From Campylobacterales bacterium (lineage in GTDB: Bacteria > Campylobacterota > Campylobacteria > Campylobacterales > QNZT01): a stretch of 17,814 bases of DNA. The DNA is taken from contig JALWKJ010000105.1 in NCBI GenBank assembly GCA_027081495.1, positions 1 to 17,814 on the forward strand, read 5' to 3'. Shown piece by piece: positions 1 through 8,759 of this stretch. The stretch's first letter is position 1. Each line of letters begins with the position of its first letter. The position numbers and the translations under genes were made by a program. Under the pieces are notes generated by a model. It made no database searches. It was not told the DNA's origin and saw only the letters and a list, made by a program, of their open reading frames with translations.

Positions 1-21
1 CTTTATAAACAGTTGGTTAGC

Positions 22-1836
22 TTAAGATAGCGACTTTTTTATCTTTTGAGCCAATTGTTCCGGTAGTAGCCCCATTGATTCCTCGACTAGTTTTGTATTT
101 CCATGAGGGATAAAGTCATCTTCGTATTCAAATGTCGTAAGTTTGATATCGGAGATATTATTGGCGGATAGAAATTCACAAATCGCGCTTGCGACTCCAC
201 CCATTTTTGCACTATCGCTAAATACGAACCATTTCGAATAGATCGTTGCGAGTTTTATAAGCATCTTCTCATCGAGCGGTTTTACGAAAACCAAGTCTAA
301 AAGTCCCGCGTCTTCGTCTAAAAGTTTCATAGTCTCATAAGCTCTTGCCACGCCTGCTCCATAACCGATCAAGAGTATTTCCGATTTGCCTTCGTGAAGA
401 AGATTCGCTTTTGCGTATTGTATATTTTTACATTTGTAAGGGAGAGGTTTAAAAGATCCTCTTGGATATCTAAAAGCGCAAGGCGTTTTCATTTGACGGG
501 CAAATTCAACGCACTCACGCAAGCTCTTATCGTCTCTTGGTGCAAAGATGGTTAGATTTGGAACCGTACGAAGGTATGATATATCAAACGCTCCTTGATG
601 AGTCTCTCCGTCTTCTCCGACTATTCCCGCTCGATCGATGGCAAATACGACAGGCAGCGACATGATACAAGCGTCATGAATAACTTGATCGTAAGCTCTT
701 TGTAAAAAAGTGGAGTATATAGCCACAAAAGGTTTAAAACCCTCTTTTGCCATAGCGCACATAGAAGTTACCGCATGTTGCTCGGCAATCCCCACATCCC
801 AAAATCTTTCCGGAAATTCCAACATAAGATCTTTTATTCCCGTTCCGCTTGGCATCGCGGCCGTAACGCCGACGACTTTTTTATCTTTTTTTGCGATATC
901 CAGCAAAGCGTCGCTAAATATTTTCGTTGCGTTTTTATCTCCGTTTTTTTCAATAGGCTCGCCCGTGTCTATATCGAACTTGCTCACTCCATGCCAATGT
1001 TCATAATACCCTTCGGCAATCTTGTAACCTTTTCCTTTTGTAGTTTGAGTATGGATGATTATAGGTTTTTTCATCTCTTTGGCTATCGAGTATGCTTCTA
1101 TAAGAGCTTGAAGATCATGACCGTCAACGGGACCGATATATTCAAGACCCAACTCTTCAAAGATGATTCCGGGGGTGATGAGCTTCATACTTTCGTCAAA
1201 TCGTTTTGCTATATAACTAGCGCCTTCGGGCAGATGTTCTAGTATCTGTTTTGTTTGGGTTTTTAGTTTTTGATAAAATTTCCCCGCCATTACCTGAGAG
1301 AGATAGTTGCTTATAGCTCCGATCGGTTTTGCTATACTCATCTCGTTGTCGTTTAGTATGATGATGGTTGGAAGTTTTTTATCTCCAAGCTCGTTCATAG
1401 CTTCATAAACCATTCCGGCGCTCATAGAACCGTCTCCGATAAACGCTATGGGTAAACGATCTTCATTTTTCAATTTTATCGCTTTTGCGGCGCCTACGGC
1501 TAGAGAAATCGAAGTTGAACTATGACCGGCTATAAAATAATCGTATGAGGATTCATCGGGTTTCGTATAGCCGCTTATACCTTTAAATGTTCTTAGTGTT
1601 TCAAATTTTTCCCATCTGTCGGTTAAAAGTTTGTGCGCATAAGCTTGATGTGAAACATCGAAAATAAAAGGATCTTTTTTAGGATCAAAAACATAATGCA
1701 TCGCGACGATCAATTCTACCGCGCCAAGAGTGCTGCTAAGATGACCTCCGTTTTTACTAACCGTTTGTAAGATTTTCTCTCGTATTTTTTGACATAATTC
1801 TTCTAACTCGACTATACTGTAATCTTTTATATCCAT
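22..1836 (-). CDS. dxs: 1-deoxy-D-xylulose-5-phosphate synthase
   Basis: Cytosolic, thiamine-diphosphate-dependent enzyme that condenses pyruvate with glyceraldehyde 3-phosphate, the first step of the MEP isoprenoid pathway and a source of precursor for thiamine and pyridoxal. The 604 residues are close to the E. coli length (about 620) and the protein is complete. Visible family marks are His32 in GGHLSS, HSSTS at 105-109, the cofactor motif GDGS at 134-137 followed by NDN at 162-164, the catalytic glutamate in GIAEQHA (Glu352), and THQG with His413; the Glu-His spacing of 61 equals that of E. coli. The start codon directly abuts the fliH stop with no gap, and a purine-rich AGAGAG lies inside the end of fliH, so translation is probably coupled. 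It is the last gene of the flagellar-biosynthetic run seen here. Identification is secure. Confidence 0.97.
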   Translation of the reverse strand: MDIKDYSIVELEELCQKIREKILQTVSKNGGHLSSTLGAVELIVAMHYVFDPKKDPFIFDVSHQAYAHKLLTDRWEKFETLRTFKGISGYTKPDESSYDYFIAGHSSTSISLAVGAAKAIKLKNEDRLPIAFIGDGSMSAGMVYEAMNELGDKKLPTIIILNDNEMSIAKPIGAISNYLSQVMAGKFYQKLKTQTKQILEHLPEGASYIAKRFDESMKLITPGIIFEELGLEYIGPVDGHDLQALIEAYSIAKEMKKPIIIHTQTTKGKGYKIAEGYYEHWHGVSKFDIDTGEPIEKNGDKNATKIFSDALLDIAKKDKKVVGVTAAMPSGTGIKDLMLEFPERFWDVGIAEQHAVTSMCAMAKEGFKPFVAIYSTFLQRAYDQVIHDACIMSLPVVFAIDRAGIVGEDGETHQGAFDISYLRTVPNLTIFAPRDDKSLRECVEFARQMKTPCAFRYPRGSFKPLPYKCKNIQYAKANLLHEGKSEILLIGYGAGVARAYETMKLLDEDAGLLDLVFVKPLDEKMLIKLATIYSKWFVFSDSAKMGGVASAICEFLSANNISDIKLTTFEYEDDFIPHGNTKLVEESMGLLPEQLAQKIKKSLS

Positions 1837-2613
1837 TTAACTCTCTTTTTGTAGTAGCGATAGGGCTTGTTTGTAGCGGGTTGCAATATCGCCGTTTATA
1901 TTTCCGCTTTCGCTAAATATTACAACGCCGCCTTTTTGAATAGCTTCATCTGCTTCAATTTTAATCATACTAGCTTTAATTTGGCTTGATATATACTCTT
2001 TGTCGTACGGATTTACCTTTAGTGTGATATTACTACTCTCTTTGAGAATTTTTATTAACTCTTTAGCTATTTGGACAGCTATTTTTGCCGAATTTGTTTC
2101 GATCTCTTTTGCTATCACTTTTTTAGCCAGCATAAATGTGCTTTCAAGCAACTCTTCTTCAAGATTTTCAAGCGCAGCGTCAAATTTAAGCTTCTGTTCA
2201 TCGATCAGTTCTATTGATTTTATCAGTTGAATTTTTAGATTTTCTATCTCGTCGTTCATCTCATCCGATATAGTCTTCATCGCATCGTTTTTACCGTTTT
2301 CGTATGATTCTTCTTTTGCTTTGGCGAGTTTTTGCTCAAACTCCTGCTCTTTTTTTTCAAGTTCCATCTGAAGGCGTATAACATCGGAAGTTAGTTGTTC
2401 TATTTTTTCTAAAAACTCTTTTTTTTCTTCCGAATCCGATTCTTCTTCTTTTGGCGGTCGGTTATCTTCTTGTGTATCGTTATTTATGGAGGACTTGACA
2501 AAAGGGTTTTTATTTTCAAAAAGATTATCTTTATCGTCTATGTCAAGCTTATCAAAAGAAAACTTTTTGATAGTGTGTTTTGAGTCTTCGTCGGTATTAA
2601 TGATTTTTCCCAT
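1837..2613 (-). CDS. fliH: Flagellar export stator protein FliH
   Basis: Cytoplasmic regulator of the FliI ATPase in the flagellar type III export apparatus; in this family it resembles a fusion of peripheral-stalk b and delta subunits of ATP synthase. The 258-residue protein has a poorly conserved polar N-terminus (1-60), a Glu/Lys-rich coiled coil at about 62-130, and a FliH/HrpE-type C-terminal domain from about 150, including a KKVIAKE segment and a GGVVIFSESG-like stretch near 227-237. It shares no gap with fliG upstream or dxs downstream. No strong Shine-Dalgarno precedes its ATG (only a GAAGTGA-like stretch), so it likely depends on ribosomes finishing fliG. The position after fliF-fliG supports the call more than sequence alone, since FliH diverges quickly. 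FliI is not in the window. Confidence 0.93.
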   Translation of the reverse strand: MGKIINTDEDSKHTIKKFSFDKLDIDDKDNLFENKNPFVKSSINNDTQEDNRPPKEEESDSEEKKEFLEKIEQLTSDVIRLQMELEKKEQEFEQKLAKAKEESYENGKNDAMKTISDEMNDEIENLKIQLIKSIELIDEQKLKFDAALENLEEELLESTFMLAKKVIAKEIETNSAKIAVQIAKELIKILKESSNITLKVNPYDKEYISSQIKASMIKIEADEAIQKGGVVIFSESGNINGDIATRYKQALSLLQKES

Positions 2614-3645
2614 TTATTCGATCACTTCATCTGCTTCACCGATTTGAACCAGACCTTTTTCAGCCAGTTTTTGTACCTCTTCAACGATTTTTCTTTGCGC
2701 CTCTTCGATATCTTTTACTTTTGTCGGTCCCATAAATTGCATCTCTTCGACAAATGCGTCGGCGGCTCTTGTTGACATATTTTCAAGAAATTTCTGCTTG
2801 AGCTCGTCTCCGGCTCCTTTTAGCGCAACCATGAGTTGATTTTTATCAAGAGCTTTAAGAAGTTCTCTTATAGCGTTTTTGTCGAGTTTCTCGATATCTT
2901 CAAATGTGAACATTAAGTCTTTGATCGTATTTGCAAGTTCCGAATCCATTTTTTCTATGAGCTCGATAGTCGATTTTGTGGCTTTTTGTCCTAGTTTGTT
3001 TAAAAGTTCGGCTACGGCTCTAGGTCCTCCGACTTCTACTTTGTATGATGTTAGAGATTCGAGTTTGCTTTCCAAAACAGCGGAGACTCTTTTGATAATC
3101 GCGGGGGAGATATCTCCAAGATTTGCCATTCTTATCGTAACATCGGCGCGAAGATTGTCTTCAAAGTAAGAGAGTGTTTCAGCCGCTGAGACGGGAGACA
3201 TATGCGCTAAAATCAAAGCGATTGTTTGAGGATGTTCGGAGACTATAAAATCCGCTAGTTGATCCGGTTTTACTTTTGTAAGAAAATTGAAGCTTTTTGC
3301 CTCTCCAAGCTCTTTTGAAAGCCTGTTTAAAATTTTTTGCGCGGTTTCGGGACCGAAAGTTTTAAATAAAATCTCTTTTGCATACTCCAATCCCCCGCTT
3401 ACGATATATTGGTTTGATTGCAAAAGCGCTAAAAACTCTTCCAGTACCGCCGTCGCTATCGGTTTGTCAACATTTTTCAAAGTCGCGATACTCGCTGAAA
3501 GCCCCGTGATCATGTCTATATCGAGATTTGCGAAAATCCTAGCGGTAGCGTCTTCTCCAAGCTGCGTTAAAAATATAGCGATTTTTTCCTGCATAGAGAG
3601 TGCGTCGAATATCTCTTTTTGTTCTTTTGAAAGCGGTGTTTTCAT
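2614..3645 (-). CDS. fliG: Flagellar motor switch protein FliG
   Basis: Rotor protein of the C-ring that binds the cytoplasmic tail of FliF and meets the MotA stator to produce torque. At 343 residues it is a full-length three-domain FliG. The N-terminal FliF-binding domain covers about 1-110; the middle domain carries the EHPQ motif at 137-140; the C-terminal region contains the MFxF motif (MFTF, 245-248) followed by the charged torque helix around 275-300. The ATG is preceded by GGAG at 3651-3654, directly after the fliF stop and 5 bases before the start codon. It lies between fliF and fliH as in Campylobacter. All expected motifs are intact, so a working rotor protein is expected. Confidence 0.97.
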   Translation of the reverse strand: MKTPLSKEQKEIFDALSMQEKIAIFLTQLGEDATARIFANLDIDMITGLSASIATLKNVDKPIATAVLEEFLALLQSNQYIVSGGLEYAKEILFKTFGPETAQKILNRLSKELGEAKSFNFLTKVKPDQLADFIVSEHPQTIALILAHMSPVSAAETLSYFEDNLRADVTIRMANLGDISPAIIKRVSAVLESKLESLTSYKVEVGGPRAVAELLNKLGQKATKSTIELIEKMDSELANTIKDLMFTFEDIEKLDKNAIRELLKALDKNQLMVALKGAGDELKQKFLENMSTRAADAFVEEMQFMGPTKVKDIEEAQRKIVEEVQKLAEKGLVQIGEADEVIE

Positions 3646-3654
3646 CTGCGCTCC

Positions 3655-5352
3655 TTACAGCTGTTCTTTCTCTTCTTCGACGATAGATTTTATAAGTTTT
3701 GCCGCCTCTTCAGGGCTTTTTTCTATCTCGGTTCTAATTTTTTCAAGTAAAACTTCGTGTTTGATCTCCTCTTTGTCCAAACCTTTTCCAAGACCCAACT
3801 CCTCTTCGGCTCTTTTTTTAGCTTCATTATACTCTTTTAATATCTCATCTTCCTCCTCTTCTTCGCCAAGTTCGGATTCAAGTTCCGCATATAAATCTTC
3901 TTCTTTATACTCTTGCAACATCTTTTCACTAAAAGGCGAAACTACTTTTTTATAAAAGATATAAAGAAGCATAAAGGCCAAAATATATTTTAAAAGAGGT
4001 AAAAAAGGATTTATATAAGTTGAGACGAAAACTCCGATCTGCGCCTCAAAACCTTTTGGTTTTGTCGCGGTAATCGGGTTGAACTCGAAATTGCTGACGG
4101 TTATGGAGTCTCCTCTCTTTCTATCATACCCTATACTGTTTTTAATAATATTTTCTATAGCTTCGATTTCCGTAGGATCAAGCGGAACATAGACGGTTTT
4201 TTCCTCTTTCGTTTTATCGTCGATTTCGTTTTTGTATTTTCCATCTACTACGACCGCAGCCGTTATTCTTTTGATTTTTGCGAATTCACCTTTTATATTC
4301 GTAACTTTTTTTGAGATCTCATAATTTGTCGTAGTGGAGCTTTTTTCATATTTTTCACCCGCGTTTTTATTTTTTGTCGCCCCCTCGATTGGACCTATGT
4401 TGCTGATGGCGCCGGGAACTCCGCCCGTTTGCGCGACCTGCGCTCCTTGTTTTTTCTCTTCTAGGCTCTGTTCGCTTCTAACAACGGATTCGGGATCGTA
4501 ATATTCGCTGACTGTATCTTTTTTTTCAAAATCAAAGTCTATAGTTACTTTCGCGACGACTTTTTTTGAGCCTCCAAGAATCGGAGAGAGAACATTTTCT
4601 ATCTTTTTTTCGTAAGCTTTTTCATACTCTTTTTTATATTTTACCTGCGCGCTTACAAGTTCCGGTTCAAATCCGCTATCCAATGTCTCGCCTAAAGAGA
4701 TACCGTTTTGATCTATAAGTTTTACATTTTCGCTTTTCATTTTCATAACGGACGCCGCTACGAGATTTTTTATTCCCGCTATTTGCTTCGAAGTTAGTTT
4801 CGCTCCGTTTGCGATTTGTAATACGACCGAGGCTTTGGGCGATTCTTCTTTTTCTACAAATACGCTCTCTTTCGCGAGGGCGATATGGACTTTTGCGTCT
4901 TCTATGGGTTGTAAACTTTCTATAGTACGAGAGAGTTCACCCTCAAGCGCGCGAAGGTATTTGATTCTTTGCGCAAAATCCGTTTCTCCAAACTCAGTTT
5001 TGTCAAATAGTTCAAATCCTATTTTACTGCTTTTGGGAATACCTTGCGCCGCTATGGCGATTCTTTCTTTATAGACATATTCTCTTGGAACTTCGATTGT
5101 CCCCTCGTTTTTTAGACGATAGGGCACATTATCTTTTTCAAGCTGATCTATTATGAGCGCCGCATCTTGAGGAGAGATTTTATCAAACAAAACCCTATAA
5201 CCGTCAGGACTTTTTTTGCTACCCGTATAAAGAACTAAAAAAACTATAAATGCGATAACCGCTAGAGTCGATACTCCTATGATAATCTTTTGTCTATTTG
5301 TAAGCTTAGTAAAGACCGCGGTTATTTGCGAGAGTAGCGTTTTAAAATCCAT
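3655..5352 (-). CDS. fliF: Flagellar MS-ring protein FliF
   Basis: Inner-membrane protein that forms the MS ring, the base on which the flagellar rotor and export gate assemble. The 565 residues show a short cytoplasmic N-terminus, a first membrane helix at about 22-43, ring-building YscJ/FliF-type domains in the periplasm, a low-complexity Gly/Ala/Lys region around 300-340, a second membrane helix at about 450-468, and a cytoplasmic tail of about 95 residues. The tail is strongly acidic (Glu runs near 490-502) and ends in a helical segment expected to bind the N-terminal domain of FliG. A 16-base gap separates it from hisC, with AAGG about 12 bases before the ATG, a weak ribosome site. No sigma-54-like promoter is visible, which fits an early flagellar gene read from the upstream operon. 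Confidence 0.97.
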   Translation of the reverse strand: MDFKTLLSQITAVFTKLTNRQKIIIGVSTLAVIAFIVFLVLYTGSKKSPDGYRVLFDKISPQDAALIIDQLEKDNVPYRLKNEGTIEVPREYVYKERIAIAAQGIPKSSKIGFELFDKTEFGETDFAQRIKYLRALEGELSRTIESLQPIEDAKVHIALAKESVFVEKEESPKASVVLQIANGAKLTSKQIAGIKNLVAASVMKMKSENVKLIDQNGISLGETLDSGFEPELVSAQVKYKKEYEKAYEKKIENVLSPILGGSKKVVAKVTIDFDFEKKDTVSEYYDPESVVRSEQSLEEKKQGAQVAQTGGVPGAISNIGPIEGATKNKNAGEKYEKSSTTTNYEISKKVTNIKGEFAKIKRITAAVVVDGKYKNEIDDKTKEEKTVYVPLDPTEIEAIENIIKNSIGYDRKRGDSITVSNFEFNPITATKPKGFEAQIGVFVSTYINPFLPLLKYILAFMLLYIFYKKVVSPFSEKMLQEYKEEDLYAELESELGEEEEEDEILKEYNEAKKRAEEELGLGKGLDKEEIKHEVLLEKIRTEIEKSPEEAAKLIKSIVEEEKEQL

Positions 5353-5368
5353 CTATAACAAAAACCTT

Positions 5369-6469
5369 CTATAATAGTGACTGAAACTCTTTGAAAAAGA
5401 GCTCGTTTTGTTCAGGCGTGCCGATGGTGATTCGTACGCCGTTTAAGCCGTAACTTTGTAAATCTCTTATTATTATACCTTTTTTTAATAATAGTTGTGC
5501 TATTTCGGTAGAATTTCTATCCTTATCAAAAATAAAAGTTATAAAATTTGTATAACTATCTATAAAGTTTATTTTATTTTCACTTGCAAAATTTTCAAAC
5601 TTTTTCATCTGTTTGAAATTGTTTTTTATGCTTTTTTGGACAAATTCGTCATCTTCCAAAGCCGCGACCGCGGCTTTAAGAGAGAGCGAAGTTACATTAA
5701 ACGGCGGGCGCATTTTATAAAGAGCGCTTGTTATCTCTTTAGAGGCTATGCCGTATCCGACCCTCATGCCGCCAAGACCGTAAGATTTTGAAAAAGTTCC
5801 CAGATAAAGAGTATTTGGAAAATTTTCTATAAGTTCTTTGGGATCGACTCTTTTTTTCGGATCCTTCGCATAAGCAAAATCTTGATAAGCGCCGTCGATT
5901 ACTACCAAGGTGTTTTTATCTATCTTTTTTAAAAACAAGAAAACTTCATCTTTGTCAAGAGATTCGCCCAGAGGATTGTTCGGAAGACATAAGAAGATAA
6001 TGCCGATAGAGTCTTTGTCTTTTTTATAGATATTTAAAAACTCTTCCAATCTATGCTGATGAGAAGGCGTTTTTACTACTTTGGCGCCGACTTGTTTGGC
6101 ATATATCTCGTACATAGCGAAAGTGGTTTTTGCGGTTAGGACTTTTTTGTATCTGTTCGCTTTGACATTTATCGCAAAAGAGATCACTTGATCGCTGCCG
6201 GCTCCTATTATTATGTTTTCAACATTTATTTCAAATTTTTTTGCCAATGAATTCTTTAAATCCGTCATTGAGTCGTCGGGATACATATAGACGCTATGGG
6301 CGTTTTCTTTGATGGCTTGTATCACTTTGGGACTTGTTCCGAAAGGATTTTCGTTTGAAGCCAGTTTGACGATATTTTCAGCGTCGATTCCATATTCTCT
6401 TACAACAAGCTCGATAGGTTTTCCGCCTTCGTAAGGTTTTATATCTTTTAACTGTTTATTAAAAAGCAT
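5369..6469 (-). CDS. hisC: Histidinol-phosphate aminotransferase
   Basis: PLP-dependent class I/II aminotransferase that converts imidazole acetol phosphate and glutamate to histidinol phosphate in histidine synthesis. HisC enzymes of this type can also act on aromatic 2-oxo acids, which would suit its place after pheA, but that is inference. I place the start at 6469 (366 residues, beginning MLFNKQ) and not at the upstream ATG at 6487, because GGAG at 6476-6479 lies 6 bases before 6469 and homologues as I recall them begin at this point. Motifs in the 366-residue numbering are SNENPFG at 38-44, PNNP at 163-166, Asp192 in IDGAY, the Schiff-base lysine Lys228 in TFSKSYGLGG, and Arg236 in MRVGY. 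The start overlaps the end of pheA by 11 bases, so the two are translationally linked. Confidence 0.94.
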   Translation of the reverse strand: MLFNKQLKDIKPYEGGKPIELVVREYGIDAENIVKLASNENPFGTSPKVIQAIKENAHSVYMYPDDSMTDLKNSLAKKFEINVENIIIGAGSDQVISFAINVKANRYKKVLTAKTTFAMYEIYAKQVGAKVVKTPSHQHRLEEFLNIYKKDKDSIGIIFLCLPNNPLGESLDKDEVFLFLKKIDKNTLVVIDGAYQDFAYAKDPKKRVDPKELIENFPNTLYLGTFSKSYGLGGMRVGYGIASKEITSALYKMRPPFNVTSLSLKAAVAALEDDEFVQKSIKNNFKQMKKFENFASENKINFIDSYTNFITFIFDKDRNSTEIAQLLLKKGIIIRDLQSYGLNGVRITIGTPEQNELFFKEFQSLL

Positions 6470-7529
6470 CTTTTTCTCCGGCGACATAGCTTCCCAGCCA
6501 TTTGATTTTATTTGGCGACTTGTTTATCGCTTCTTTGACATTTTGATCATCTATATGACCTTTGAAATCTATAAAAAACATCGATTTATATTTTTCGTCT
6601 CTTAGCGGTCTTGAGTCTATTTTTGTAAGGTTTATACCATGATCTTGAAAATTTTTCAAAAAATTTACGAGACTTCCGGGAGAGTTGTCCGTTTTTGCAA
6701 TAATAGAGGTTTTGTCATTGTCGCTTTTTTGATTTTTAAAATCGCTTAAAATCAAAAATCTCGTGTGATTCGCGAGATTGTCCTCGATTTTTTCAAAATG
6801 GATCGGGAGCTTATAAAGTTTTGCCGCGATAGCCGAACAGATAGCGGCGGAGTTTTTATCGTCTTTAGCCTTCTTAGCCGCGGCGGAAGTCGAGTAGGTG
6901 GGTACAAATTCGACATTCGTTAAAAAATGCTCTTCTATGAAATTTTTACATTGATTGTAACCTTGAGGATGAGAATATATCCTTTTTATCTCTTTTAAAT
7001 CTTCGGCGATCGTTGCGAAAGAGTGATGTATATCCATATATAGTTCGGCTACTATTTTGGAATCGTATTTATTCAGCGAGTCTATCGTAGTCCCGACCGC
7101 GCCTTCGGTGTTGTTTTCTATGGGAATGACGCCGTATTTCGCCTCTTTATTTTGAAGCACTTTAAAAACCGCTTCTATCGAATTTAGCGGCAGATAGTAG
7201 CTAAGAGCGCCGAATCTGCTCTCGGCCGCTTGATGAGAATAGCTTCCTTCGGGTCCCAAATAGGCTATTTTTTCGGGAAGTTCCAAATTTCTACTCACGG
7301 CGAAAATCTCCATAAATATCGCTTCTATGGCTTCGGTTGTTAAATCTCCGTCATTTTGGCTTTCAAGCCTTTTTAAAATCTCCCTCTCTCTTTCGGGGCG
7401 GTAGATGCTCGAGCCGCCTTTTTGCTTTAGTTTTCCGACGGCTTTGACGAATTTCATTCTTTCATTTAAAAGTTTTAAAAGTTTATCGTCGATTTTATCT
7501 ATACCCTCTCTAAGTTCATTTAAATTCAT
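6459..7529 (-). CDS. pheA: Bifunctional chorismate mutase / prephenate dehydratase (P-protein)
   Basis: Cytosolic enzyme of phenylalanine synthesis: chorismate to prephenate, then prephenate to phenylpyruvate. The 356 residues hold an AroQ-type chorismate mutase domain (about 1-85, with LLNERM and YRPERE), a prephenate dehydratase domain (about 87-265, with GPEGSYSH at 92-99, IENNTEGAV at 137-145 and the catalytic-site TRF at 256-258), and a C-terminal ACT domain (about 274-350) that normally binds phenylalanine for feedback inhibition. In the ACT domain the usual GALV and ESRP motifs read GSLV and DSRP. The start ATG overlaps the lysA stop as ATGA, with AAGGA 8 bases before it. In C. jejuni a HAD-family gene lies between lysA and pheA, as I recall; here the two touch. 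Confidence 0.95.
   Translation of the reverse strand: MNLNELREGIDKIDDKLLKLLNERMKFVKAVGKLKQKGGSSIYRPEREREILKRLESQNDGDLTTEAIEAIFMEIFAVSRNLELPEKIAYLGPEGSYSHQAAESRFGALSYYLPLNSIEAVFKVLQNKEAKYGVIPIENNTEGAVGTTIDSLNKYDSKIVAELYMDIHHSFATIAEDLKEIKRIYSHPQGYNQCKNFIEEHFLTNVEFVPTYSTSAAAKKAKDDKNSAAICSAIAAKLYKLPIHFEKIEDNLANHTRFLILSDFKNQKSDNDKTSIIAKTDNSPGSLVNFLKNFQDHGINLTKIDSRPLRDEKYKSMFFIDFKGHIDDQNVKEAINKSPNKIKWLGSYVAGEKDAF
6476..6479 (-). promoter_or_regulatory. Ribosome binding site that fixes the hisC start
   Basis: On the minus strand GGAG stands 6 bases before the ATG at 6469-6467. The alternative ATG at 6487 has a GGGAAG-like run only 2-3 bases away, which is too close. The site lies within the last codons of pheA. 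Confidence 0.7.
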
Positions 7530-8737
7530 TTTAAAAAATCCTTTTCAAGCGCGATCATATCCTCAAAGCTTTCTCTTTTTCGTATAAGGCGATCGTTGCC
7601 TTCTTCTATAGCCACTTCGGCCGCGCGACCTCTGGTATTGTAGTTTGAGCTCATCGTAAAACAGTATGCGCCCGCGCTTTTTATGATAAGTAGATCGTCG
7701 TGATCGGTTTTTGGAAGTTTTATATTTTTTGCAAAAAAATCGCCGCTTTCACATACCGGTCCGACCACATCGCACTTTGTATCTTCATCTGTGGTATCTT
7801 TTCCTATTATCTCTACTTTATGGTAAGCGTCATACAGTGAAGGGCGAATAAGATCGTTCATGCCTGCGTCAACTATGACAAATCGTTTATCGCCGTTAGT
7901 TTTTTCATAGAGAACTTTTGTTAAAAAATATCCGCTGTTTGCGCTTAGAAATCGTCCCGGTTCGCAGAGTATAGTTACATCAAGACCGCTTAGGGTAGAA
8001 AAAACGGCTTGTGCGTAATCGTAAGGATCTATAGGTTTTTCGTCATCGTAGCAAACGCCGAGCCCCCCTCCGATATCGAAAAATTTTATATCTATGTTTA
8101 ATACTTTCAAACTTCTCACCAAATCGCTGACAAGTTTGCTTGCCTCTTTGATGGGAGAGAGTTTCGTTAGTTGCGAGCCGATATGAAAATGGATGCCGAT
8201 CGGATCGAGATACGGCGAGTTTTTCGCTTTAATATACATTCTTTTTGCGCTATCTATATCGACGCCGAATTTATTCTCATGAAGTCCCGTTGAGATATAA
8301 GGGTGGGTTTTGGGATCGATATTCGGGTTTACCCTTATGCTGATTCTGGCTTTTTTATCGAGTGATTTTGCTTGAAGTTCGACCCTATAAAGCTCTGCTT
8401 CGCTTTCAAGATTGATCAAAAGAATATCTTTTTCAAGCGCTTCTTTGATCTCTTCGTCTCTTTTTCCCACTCCGCTGAAGATTATTTTATAATTTTTCAC
8501 CCCCGCGTAAAGAGCGCGATTTACTTCCCCTATAGAAACGCAGTCGCATCCCGCTCCCAAATCGCCGAGGTGTTTGATAACGCTTAGGTTCGAGTTTGCT
8601 TTTATCGCATAACATATTAGAGATTTTTTAGCTTTAAACGCCTCTTTCAGTCTCTCGTATTGAGCTTTTATATGGTCAAAATCGTATAAGTACAAAGGAG
8701 TATCGTACTTATCGCTTAGAGCTTGAAAATTTATCAT
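7526..8737 (-). CDS. lysA: Diaminopimelate decarboxylase
   Basis: PLP-dependent fold-III decarboxylase that makes L-lysine from meso-diaminopimelate, the last step of lysine synthesis. At 403 residues it is of normal length. It shows the Schiff-base lysine Lys46 in YAIKANSN, HFHIGSQ at 183-189, the glycine-rich phosphate-binding GGGLGV at 223-228, CEPGR at 258-262, and the active-site cysteine in CESGD (329-333), which is contributed across the dimer interface. AAGG lies 6 bases before the ATG. The 63-base gap upstream is one of the two largest in the ten-gene run and may contain a promoter of its own. Its stop overlaps the pheA start by 4 bases. Carboxynorspermidine decarboxylase is a related fold, but the CESGD and CEPGR context favours LysA. 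Confidence 0.96.
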   Translation of the reverse strand: MINFQALSDKYDTPLYLYDFDHIKAQYERLKEAFKAKKSLICYAIKANSNLSVIKHLGDLGAGCDCVSIGEVNRALYAGVKNYKIIFSGVGKRDEEIKEALEKDILLINLESEAELYRVELQAKSLDKKARISIRVNPNIDPKTHPYISTGLHENKFGVDIDSAKRMYIKAKNSPYLDPIGIHFHIGSQLTKLSPIKEASKLVSDLVRSLKVLNIDIKFFDIGGGLGVCYDDEKPIDPYDYAQAVFSTLSGLDVTILCEPGRFLSANSGYFLTKVLYEKTNGDKRFVIVDAGMNDLIRPSLYDAYHKVEIIGKDTTDEDTKCDVVGPVCESGDFFAKNIKLPKTDHDDLLIIKSAGAYCFTMSSNYNTRGRAAEVAIEEGNDRLIRKRESFEDMIALEKDFLK

Positions 8738-8759
8738 AAAGTACCTTGTTTTTGCGGCT

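Noticed and set aside
1..21. Possible gene downstream of dxs (lepA or perR in relatives)
   Set aside because: Only 21 bases remain after the dxs stop, with no start codon and ribosome site to support a gene.
775..1242. Plus-strand open frame of 155 codons opposite dxs
   Set aside because: Antisense to the conserved core of dxs; no recognisable domain or ribosome site.
3287..3955. Plus-strand open frame of 222 codons opposite fliG and fliF
   Set aside because: It lies wholly antisense to two clear flagellar genes, and its Ser/Phe-rich translation is what the complement of AT-rich, Glu/Lys-rich coding sequence gives.
5353..5368. Sigma-54 or sigma-28 flagellar promoter before fliF
   Set aside because: No GG/GC pair with the right spacing and no sigma-28-like box is visible in the gap or the nearby hisC end.
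6470..6487. Longer HisC reading starting at 6487
   Set aside because: Its purine run is too close to the ATG, while the ATG at 6469 has GGAG at 6 bases and fits homologue N-termini.
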